Shown here one piece after another: positions 57,064 to 64,000 of a DNA stretch of 64,000 bases (its first letter is position 1; each line of letters opens with the position of its first letter). Below the pieces are notes generated by a model. The model was not told the DNA's origin. It made no database searches and saw only the letters and a list, made by a program, of their open reading frames with translations. Source of the stretch: Protonemura montana (lineage: Eukaryota > Arthropoda > Insecta > Plecoptera > Nemouridae). A program made the position numbers and the translations under genes. The DNA lies in the NCBI GenBank assembly GCA_947568835.1, contig OX387611.1, forward strand, positions 10,043,850-10,107,849. Reading direction: 5' to 3'.

Positions 57064-57515
57064 ATTGTGGTGACTACCCGATTCCGGGCACGGGTTACTT
57101 GTTTTAGATTGCCAAAACAAACCATTGTTTCACCCACCCATTACTATTACATTGTGATGAACTGCCCGATGCCGGGCACGGGTTACTTGTTTAAGATTGC
57201 CATGACAACCCTTGTTTCACCCACCCATTACTATTACATTGTGATGAACTGCCCGATGCCGGGCACGGGTTACTTGTTTTAGATTGCCATGACAACCCTT
57301 GTTTCACCCACCCATTACTATTACATTGTGATGAACTGCCTGATGCCGGGCACGGGTTACTTGTTTTAGATTGCCATGACAACCCTTGTTTCACCCACCC
57401 ATTACTATTACATTGTGATGAACTGCCCGATGCCGGGCACGGGTTACTTGTTTTAGATTGCCATGACAACCCTTGTTTCACCCACCCATTACTATTACAC
57501 TGTGATAAACTTCCC
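57064..57515 (+). repeat. 87-bp satellite, array 2, about 5 copies
   Basis: Same unit as 25286-26085 in the same orientation, with more uniform copies. Again a 29-codon unit keeps frames open on both strands. Confidence 0.96.
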
Positions 57516-58045
57516 AGTGGCGTCACGGTTTATTTGCTTTTTTCTTCTGTTGGTATCGGATCTGCAAAGTTTTAATGATTTACATGCACCTTTTGACGCT
57601 TACAAGCCAAGCACATCACGTTAGCAATGTCCTTGTTTTCAACAACTACAACATTGGCTTACACTTTGTTAACAGGAACGTACTCTCAAACAGGGTACTG
57701 CATTACAAAGCTAAGTGCTCTGCTTTGAGTTGAATTATTCGAACTTCTCGGATCTCACTGACCTAGAAGCTAAGTACAGACGCTTTGTCGAACACTACCA
57801 ACTTTGCCGCTGGCTGTGCTAATAAGTCAAAATTTCAAAATGGTATTTAAGTCCGCTAGGATTTTTAAAGACATTTTAGGTTCTTTTTCGGACCACAAAT
57901 GATTCTCTACAGAGCAAGTCACAACAACCTCACCACAACCTAAATAATTATCTTGCCGAGGCACCCTACACGCCAAAGTCAGTAATAAGAAACAAATATA
58001 TCTTAAATAATACATGAATATGACATCTTACATGATGACATCTTA
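57516..58045. other. Unassigned stretch
   Basis: Nothing recognised. Confidence 0.4.
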
Positions 58046-58047
58046 TA

Positions 58048-58190
58048 GAAATTGCAAACGCTTGCAATGCGCGGGGTATTTTATTATTAACAACACTTAC
58101 CTTCTCAAATATCTAGTCTCAAATAATAGTCCCCGTTTGGGCATCAATTTTTGAGACGGTTATAGTGTTGATAATAATAAAATATATTTA
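58048..58190 (+). mobile_element. tRNA-like SINE remnant with core deleted
   Basis: ATTGCAAACGCTTGCAATGC, GGGGTATTTTATTATTAACA, a decayed arm CACTTACCTTCTCAAATA, then CCCCGTTTGGGCATCAATTT, TTGAGACGGTTATAGTGTTG and ATAATAATAAAATA. Only the 3' rim of the tRNA-like core is left between the arms. Confidence 0.75.
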
Positions 58191-58379
58191 TACTATAGGT
58201 ATATACAAACCAAAAATCTGCAACAACCGCCTAACTTTCGAGACACAACGGGGTCTGTTCCTGTGACCTTTGACTTAGAATCCTAATCTAGAGTTTAAGA
58301 ACTCGCCAATACGAGTCGCCTCGGCCTCTTCTCCTTTGAGAGGTTCCCTTATCCTAACCCGTGAAAGCTGGAATATGTT

Positions 58380-58455
58380 TGACCGGATAGCTAAGTTGGT
58401 ATAGTACCTGACCGGGAATAGGGAAATCCCGCGTTCGTAACCCGGTTCGGTTGCA
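58380..58455 (+). other. tRNA-like sequence, separate family
   Basis: GACCGGATAGCTAAGTTGGT, TATAGTACC (D-arm) and GCGTTCGTAACCCGG (T-arm) at tRNA spacing. GACCGGA can pair with TTCGGTT at all seven acceptor positions when wobble pairs are allowed, but the loop position before the anticodon is C instead of T. A pseudo-tRNA or SINE head is more likely than a working gene. Confidence 0.5.
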
Positions 58456-59105
58456 CATTTTTTCAGTTTTGCTTCCTTTTCATTTATTTTTGATATTCAT
58501 GACATAAAATAAACATAATTTTTTTCTCGGTCTTATTTACATTTTCAAAAATTAACAGGTGTGAAAAATAGCGGCTGAAAATTCGTGCTGCTTAAGTTTT
58601 TTACGACGGCTCTGATTTTCTCTGCGCCAATAAAGACAGTCAAACACAGTGGTGTAGTAACACATCTCCTTAAGCCTGTCGTTCATCCCGAAGCTCGGGC
58701 TCTGTCCTGATCAAACCCATCCATTCCCGTTGCGATTCCAGACGAAATCGTCGATAAAATCGTCTCTGCCAATTCGATACCCGACGCCGATCAAAGCCCA
58801 TTTCGCAAAAATCACGCTCCAATTCGTCGGTTGTGAGTTTTGTTATTTGAAACAAAGCGACAAGATTCAAACATTTTTCAATCTTCAGACTGCAATTTCA
58901 ATTAAATTGCAATTCAAATGGTTGTCATCTCTTATTGAAAGGCGTAGCGAGCGCAGCGAAATCTTCAATTTCCTTTACCCTGCCAATCTATTGTGGCCTG
59001 GAAAAATTTGGGGTTCTTAGATTTTGAAGAGCAAAATTTAAGCTAAATTCGGAAGGAATATTAGTCAATGGTCCATTTGACGATCTTCGAAAGACTACAG
59101 CATGA
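58456..59105. other. Unassigned stretch
   Basis: Overlapping frames at 58670-59020 have no recognised family. Confidence 0.35.
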
Positions 59106-59109
59106 AGCC

Positions 59110-59220
59110 AGCACCGATTTAGGTTTAGGTTTAGGTTAAGGTTCATCTAATTTAGGTTTATCATCATCTTCATCATCACCGACGCCATAAGACCAGACCC
59201 ACAGGGCCCATTGTCAAACA
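59110..59220 (+). mobile_element. 5S-headed SINE, tail only
   Basis: CAGCACCGATTTAGGTTTAG, TCATCATCTTCATCATCACC, GACGCCATAAGACCAGACCC and CATTGTCAAACAA match the SINE tail. The TTTAGG steps inside it are a small local expansion. Confidence 0.7.
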
Positions 59221-59717
59221 ACCAAGAGCTTTATCGTGAAAACTATCGGCAGCCATTTTAAATAACTGCATTCTCTATCTCCAAGCAAGTCGCCGGCGGA
59301 AACGTATTTTACAGCTCGATTCCAGACAACCCGTCGTGTTTACGACCCAAGCAATAAGTCAATAAAATTGAAAATTGGTTTTAAGAACAACGTATAGCCC
59401 CGCCACAAATGCAAAACTTTACTGGCGTAGAAAATATTACCTGCTTCTTTCATGGGCATCTTTACCCGCCTTTATTCAATTTATTACTCAAAAATATTTT
59501 TATTTTGATCTACATTACTTTTAGATGTTTTTAGGTCAGTGCACATCAGTATCAATAACAAGGTATAATATTACTAGCCTGTCTGACATTAAAGAAAAAC
59601 AAAAATAAAATAAAAAAAGTTGTTTATTTGGTTCTATTTACAAAGACCACATCTTTCATATTGATTCACGTCTTTGAAGGCCTTTTGATTGGACGGTCTG
59701 TACAACCAATGTACCGC
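59221..59717. other. Unassigned stretch before the Kolobok element
   Basis: Nothing recognised. Confidence 0.4.
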
Positions 59718-59721
59718 TTAA

Positions 59722-59900
59722 AGGGGCACAAAACACGTTTTGGTCACTTTGCAGTTTCAGATTGTCTGATGTATTAAACAAACAAATCCATTTTTTTTTT
59801 TTTTAATTTCGAATGTAAACACGTCTGGGAAATATTATCGCGCAACGCTGCATTCGTGATGACGTCATCGGTGCTAGAGCGGGTGCTCGCCGATGTATTT
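59722..59900 (+). repeat. Kolobok left terminal inverted repeat, long and imperfect
   Basis: Besides the outer 16 bp, TTTTTTAATTTCGAATG, TGACGTCATCGGTGCT (59860-59875) and GCTCGCCGATG occur at matching distances in the right end. The inverted repeat therefore spans about 180 bp with diverged stretches. Confidence 0.7.
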
Positions 59901-60173
59901 ACATGGGTGGCATGCGGAACTTTATGAACTATATTTGTCACTACATCCAGTGATGTATTCGTAAAATTTTTAGTGGGGGAACCAAAAATGACAAATTTTT
60001 TTGTGTCGGTGGGGGGGGGGGGGGGGGGGGGGACCCAAGGTGAATTCACTGAAAGAGTGGGAAATAGGGGGCTTCGGGCGCAGCTCCAAGTGAATTTTTG
60101 CAGTCTTGCAGTCTGAAATTTGGTGGGAATTCGGGAATCTGGTAAAAAAAAATCATTTTAATCGAATACTGGT

Positions 60174-60383
60174 TTAAATTTTTGTTGAAACTATCCATAG
60201 ATAGGTACTTTTGCATTGATTAGATTGCATCAGTTTCCACAGTGACACTTTTTCATTGGGCTTCTTGCTGCTGCGTGATGCAACGTTGGTGGTGTCTTCA
60301 ACTTCCCCCAAACCAAATTTTGGTTTTTTAGGAGGAGCAAGGCCCCGAAGGGAACGCAAATCCACTTGCTTCCTCTTCTGCAT
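60174..60383 (-). CDS. Small divergent open frame inside the Kolobok element, hypothetical
   Basis: A 69-codon ATG-initiated frame pointing away from the transposase gene, with the 368-bp gap between the two starts as a possible shared promoter. The peptide is basic, with a PPKKPKFGLG patch that could serve nuclear import, and has no recognised domain. Some Kolobok-type elements carry extra frames, but I cannot match this one. It may also be chance. Confidence 0.2.
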   Translation of the reverse strand: MQKRKQVDLRSLRGLAPPKKPKFGLGEVEDTTNVASRSSKKPNEKVSLWKLMQSNQCKSTYLWIVSTKI

Positions 60384-60751
60384 CTTGATTTGAACTAACT
60401 CGTCCAGTGTGGCTCGTATGTGGCATTTTGATTATTGTTTATATTTTTTTCTTTCCTGTAAATTCTTATTATTTAAAGCGGGCTTGCTTCTGAGAGCTTG
60501 CACCGCCGTGCGACGCCGCGAAAGCAACTACCGACTTCCATAAGTCATAACAGTAATATGGTTCTAACTAACCCCTTTTTGGCGAGTCGCGACGCCGACA
60601 TAGTTCCAGATTACCTACTCTTGGTACGTTCGCATACAGTGGCATACCAATACATCCCTGACTACATCTTGCTCAGTTTCATTCTATCTATCATTGAGGA
60701 AGGGTGTAAAGAGTACTTCTAGTCTATCGTGTAACATCGATCGATTTTACA

Positions 60752-62953
60752 ATGCCTCAGTGCTCGTATTACGGCTGTTACAGTACCACTAAATCAGTAC
60801 CTCGCCTAACATTTCACCGATACCCGAATAGAGATAAATCTCCGAAGCGATTTGCTGTATGGAAGGCTAAAGCGTTTAGGCACAACTTTGAACCTAATGC
60901 CCAGTCACGTGTTTGCTCAAAACACTTTTTGTCAGGTGACTTTAATCGGTCGGACATTTTTAAAAAACGATTATTAGGTGAAACCGGCCGTAAGCAAATG
61001 ATACATTTAAACCCGGGGACAGTGCCAACCCAGTGTCTAAAGGGTGAAGATGAAAGTGACAGTTTGCAGGTGCCTGAGAAACCCTTACCTGCAGCTGCAA
61101 AATCACGTGAATCTCGATATAAAAAAAAACTTGAAAAACAAATGGTGGATGAGCTCTTGACCCCAAACCCACCCTCTCCTCAACCCGGCACTTCACGCGC
61201 TTTTACATCTCCGAGACAGTCTCCTACGGTTTGCGACGAAGACTATTCATGGAGGAATACGTGCGATGTAGGTGTTCAGTGCGAATTAGGGCTGGAAGAA
61301 ATATACCGTTTTAATTGCCGTCATTGTCCTGAGAGCGATAGTGAGTCGGAAAGTGACAATAATGATTTGGATACTTCTTTTCGGATGGAGCAGGAAGACC
61401 TTATCGCATCAGTTAGTGACGAGTGTAGTGATACATCAGAAAACTGGGTTTCCGATGATGCAAACGAAGAAATAATCGAAATTGAAAAACCGACTGATCA
61501 GTCTCAACATCATTTCTTTTTTGTATTTTGGAACTGTTTGGCCACCCTGTTTCAATTTTGCCGTGAATGCGGAGCGTCTGTTGTGAAAACAAGGCGATGG
61601 AGTCGAGGTGCTATGCTAGGGGTGACAACCACGTGTGAGGGCGGTCATAAATTAGACTGGCGATCGCAGCTTATGATGGGCAATGAACCAAAAGGCAATG
61701 TGTCTATTGCTTCAGCTCTTATGCTAACAGGTGTCAATTTCACTGCTTTTTCTCATTTCACAAAAACTCTCAAACTCAAGTGTTTTTCAAGGACTACTTT
61801 TGACAAAATTATCAACAGATATTTTAGTAATGAAGTAGAAAAGGTGTGGATAGAGCAACGAAATGAGACGATGGACAATCTGCGTGAAGAAGGTAGCGTT
61901 CGTTTAGCAGGGGATGGCCAATTTGATTCACCCGGTTTTTCTGCTAAATATTGTACATACACAATAATGGACCTAAAAACCTCAAAAGTGGTAGATTTCA
62001 AAATTGTTCAAAAAGGCCAAGTGATTGGAGAACTTGAAAAAAATGCTTGTCAAGAACTCATTGTAGGACTGGTTGAAAATGAAAATTTGCAAATAGAATT
62101 ATTTTTAACTGACCGGCATCGAGGGGTTGGTTATTTTATGCGAACGCAATATCCAGCCATACACCACGAATTTGACGTTTGGCATTTAGCAAAAAGTTTA
62201 TCTAAACGCATAAAATCCGTGGAAAAAAAATACCCAGAACTGTCTGCATGGAGAGCCAGCATAGGCAAACACCTGTGGTGGAGTTCCCAAACATGCAATG
62301 GTGATGGGGAGGTATTAGCTGACAAATTTCAGTCATTATTATACCATGTAAAAAATGTCCATAGTTGGCCCCCAGACCTAACGAAACCAAATTTCACCAC
62401 TCGTTGTGCGCATGACGAGCTGCCAGAAGAAACAAGACAGAAGAAAATATGGATTGATCCAAAATCAGACAGTTACAAGGAATTAAAAAAAATTGTTACT
62501 AATACCGGATTCGTAAATGATATCAAGCACGCAAAAAATTTCGTTCATACAGGCCGATTAGAATCTTACCACAATGTTCGTTTGAAATACTTACCAAAAA
62601 GAATTCATTTCTCATCCCGCGGAATGCAAATCCGATCAATAATTGCTATTCTCGAACACAACTCTAACCAAAACAGGAAATCCACAGGAGAACGCAAATG
62701 TTTCTCAAAACAATCAAAAGAGTGGGTGCTGAAAACGACATACGAAAAAAAGTGTTATCGATGGCGGGATGAGATTATGGACAAAGTGGCACTCAGGGTT
62801 GAAAATGAAGAGGACAAAATAATTGAAGACGCCGACCTTGACTCGCCTGCAAATGTGCCCGACAACATTGCCCCAATCCCCTGCCCCCCAGTCGAGGTGA
62901 TAAAGAAGAGACGATTTACCCGTTTCCCCTCGTCATCTAACCAGCAGCAATGA
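60752..62953 (+). CDS. Kolobok-type transposase with THAP domain
   Basis: A 733-residue protein that would excise and insert the surrounding element in the nucleus. Residues 1-90 form a THAP zinc finger (C4, C9, C55, H58, with W37 between), the DNA-binding part expected to read the element ends. Residues about 190-255 are strongly acidic. A C270/C273/C295/H299 set suggests a second zinc knuckle ahead of the catalytic core. The DDE-type core follows: D388 in GDGQFDSPG, D454 in TDRH, and E604 in HTGRLESYHN, with FDVWHLAKSL and KYLPKRIHFSSRGMQIRS as further family blocks. The ATG at 60752 is preceded by TTTTACA and starts exactly where THAP domains start. The frame is unbroken with no intron needed, so the copy may be active. 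Family assignment rests on domain order plus the TTAA duplication; the glutamate assignment is by pattern. Confidence 0.9.
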   Translation: MPQCSYYGCYSTTKSVPRLTFHRYPNRDKSPKRFAVWKAKAFRHNFEPNAQSRVCSKHFLSGDFNRSDIFKKRLLGETGRKQMIHLNPGTVPTQCLKGEDESDSLQVPEKPLPAAAKSRESRYKKKLEKQMVDELLTPNPPSPQPGTSRAFTSPRQSPTVCDEDYSWRNTCDVGVQCELGLEEIYRFNCRHCPESDSESESDNNDLDTSFRMEQEDLIASVSDECSDTSENWVSDDANEEIIEIEKPTDQSQHHFFFVFWNCLATLFQFCRECGASVVKTRRWSRGAMLGVTTTCEGGHKLDWRSQLMMGNEPKGNVSIASALMLTGVNFTAFSHFTKTLKLKCFSRTTFDKIINRYFSNEVEKVWIEQRNETMDNLREEGSVRLAGDGQFDSPGFSAKYCTYTIMDLKTSKVVDFKIVQKGQVIGELEKNACQELIVGLVENENLQIELFLTDRHRGVGYFMRTQYPAIHHEFDVWHLAKSLSKRIKSVEKKYPELSAWRASIGKHLWWSSQTCNGDGEVLADKFQSLLYHVKNVHSWPPDLTKPNFTTRCAHDELPEETRQKKIWIDPKSDSYKELKKIVTNTGFVNDIKHAKNFVHTGRLESYHNVRLKYLPKRIHFSSRGMQIRSIIAILEHNSNQNRKSTGERKCFSKQSKEWVLKTTYEKKCYRWRDEIMDKVALRVENEEDKIIEDADLDSPANVPDNIAPIPCPPVEVIKKRRFTRFPSSSNQQQ

Positions 62954-63159
62954 TGGTGAGCAATCACTACGATTTGTTTATATGTTTCGTTCATATTCGC
63001 TGTCAATGACACTTTCTTCATACTCGGGTTCAAACTGATATGGCAATTCAGTATAGCAATGCAGAATCATTAAATATAGTTTATGTGAGATTTTAAAGCA
63101 TTTTCGTCGAGCGTGGTGCGATCGCTTGAAAATCATGCAAACAAAGCTTATCGCCGAGC

Positions 63160-63342
63160 CGCGCTGTTATATGGCAAGAGACACAAGAAAGCACCGATGA
63201 CGTCACGTTTGAGTGAGAGCTAGAACGCATTCGAGATTTAAAAAATCATAGCTCGGCAAGGAAATTTTTGTATTTTTTGCGGTTTTCACTAAACATCATA
63301 GAAAAGAACACTGCATCTGCTAAAATCGGGTTGTGTATGCCT
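63160..63342 (-). repeat. Kolobok right terminal inverted repeat, long and imperfect
   Basis: The reverse complement starts AGGCATACACAACCCG and contains TTTTTTAAATCTCGAATG, TGACGTCATCGGTGCT (63190-63205) and GCTCGGCGATAAG, in the order and spacing of the left end. Confidence 0.7.
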
Positions 63343-63409
63343 TTAAGTCTTGCGGGGATACGTTTGTCTACCTGCCATAAGAGAAATAGAGCAGGAAAAT
63401 GTATATCAA

Positions 63410-64000
63410 TAACTTGTTTCAAAGCTAGTGAGGTCTTCGATCTCCCCTATTCTACCTGTGTAACCCACTGGTCTGTACACACTTGCGTGGATAGCGCATC
63501 CCATGGACTGGTTTCCAAGCCAGTGTGGTCTTCGATCTCCCCTATTCTACCTGTGTAACCCACTGGTCTGTACACACTTGCGTGGATAGCGCATCCCATG
63601 GACTGGTTTCAAAGCCAGTGGGGTCTTCGATCTCCCCTATTCTACCTGTGTAACCCACTGGTCTGTACACACTTGCGTGGATAGCGCATCCCGTGGACTG
63701 GTTTCAAAGCCAGTGGGGTCTTCGATCTCCCCTATTCTACCTGTGTAACCCACTGGTCTGTACACACTTGCGTGGATAGCGCATCCCGTGGACTGGTTTC
63801 CAAGCCAGTGTGGTCTTCGATCTCCCCTATTCTACCTGTGTAACCCACTGGTCTGTACACACTTGCGTGGATAGCGCATCCCGTGGACTGGTTTCCAAGC
63901 CAGTGTGGTCTTCGATCTCCCCTATTCTACCTGTGTAACCCACTGGTCTGTACACACTTGCGTGGATAGCGCATCCTGTGGACTGGTTTCCAAGCCAGTG
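63410..64000 (+). repeat. 95-bp satellite, at least 6 copies, runs off the window
   Basis: GGTCTTCGATCTCCCCTATT recurs at 63432, 63527, 63622, 63717 and on, 95 bp apart. The unit also holds CTACCTGTGTAACCCACTGG, CACACTTGCGTGGATAGCGC and CTGGTTTCCAAGCCAGTG, whose arms CTGG..CCAG can fold into a hairpin. The first unit is incomplete and starts about 65 bp after the Kolobok right flank. The total length is unknown. Confidence 0.96.

Larger units (their letters stand above)
59722..63342 (+). mobile_element. Kolobok-superfamily DNA transposon, apparently complete
   Basis: A 3621-bp element bounded by TTAA on both sides (59718-59721 and 63343-63346), the target duplication typical of Kolobok. Its ends are imperfect inverted repeats (AGGGGCACAAAACACG against AGGCATACACAACCCG, 11 of 16 identical, then further scattered matches). 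A perfect 16-bp inverted match, TGACGTCATCGGTGCT, lies 138 bp from the left end and 137 bp from the right. It encodes one intact THAP-DDE transposase. Left of the gene are a G22 run (60011-60032) and a small divergent open frame. piggyBac also uses TTAA but lacks a THAP domain; P elements have THAP but make 8-bp duplications. Confidence 0.85.

Noticed and set aside
58380-58455. Functional tRNA gene
   Set aside because: The stem needs wobble pairs, and the base before the anticodon is not T, so a pseudo-tRNA or SINE origin is more likely.
59722-63342. P element or piggyBac assignment for the THAP transposon
   Set aside because: P elements make 8-bp duplications and have a GTP-binding domain that is not seen here. 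piggyBac uses TTAA but has no THAP finger. Domain order and TTAA together fit Kolobok.

Overview
This is eukaryotic, non-coding-rich DNA, most likely from an arthropod or a related invertebrate. The main clue is a 340-bp block of (CCTAA)n, the TTAGG telomere-type repeat typical of arthropods, at 5743-6084. There is also a reverse-transcriptase fragment of a Jockey/CR1-like non-LTR retrotransposon, and SINE families with 5S rRNA-like and tRNA-like heads. No host gene with a recognisable product is visible. Most long open frames come from tandem repeats whose unit lacks stop codons.

The one convincing intact coding sequence is at 60752-62953. It encodes a 733-residue transposase with an N-terminal THAP zinc finger and a DDE-type catalytic core. 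It sits in a 3.6-kb DNA transposon (59722-63342) bounded by imperfect inverted ends and a TTAA target duplication, which identifies a Kolobok-superfamily element.

Layout. 0-7 kb: reverse-transcriptase fragment, 26-bp minisatellite, SINE body, a triplicated tRNA-like A-box segment, a 114-bp tandem repeat, interstitial telomeric repeat. 7-24 kb: copies of two SINE families (5S-headed, and tRNA-like inside inverted repeats), two 68-bp satellite arrays, long unassigned stretches, and CpG-rich promoter-like islands near 22.3 and 23.3 kb. 24-36 kb: arrays with units of 87, 60, 67, 64, 6, 41 and 60 bp. 36-47 kb: SINEs, two more 68-bp arrays, and a nested miniature inverted-repeat element with three CRE palindromes. 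47-52 kb: two 26-bp arrays in opposite orientation, the first lying between inverted arms of a dispersed repeat. 52-59 kb: mostly unassigned sequence, tRNA-like SINE copies, and a second 87-bp array. 59.7-64 kb: the Kolobok element, followed by a 95-bp array that runs off the window.

The repeats are connected. The 68-bp satellite unit fuses the central part and the tail of the 5S-headed SINE, and the 91-bp modules at the SINE heads are repeated 5S-like promoters, so two parts of one SINE have expanded in tandem. A third dispersed family carries a CTCF-like core. The palindrome TGACGTCA occurs 13 times where about one is expected. Tandem arrays cover roughly 14 kb, about 22% of the window, by my count of array spans.
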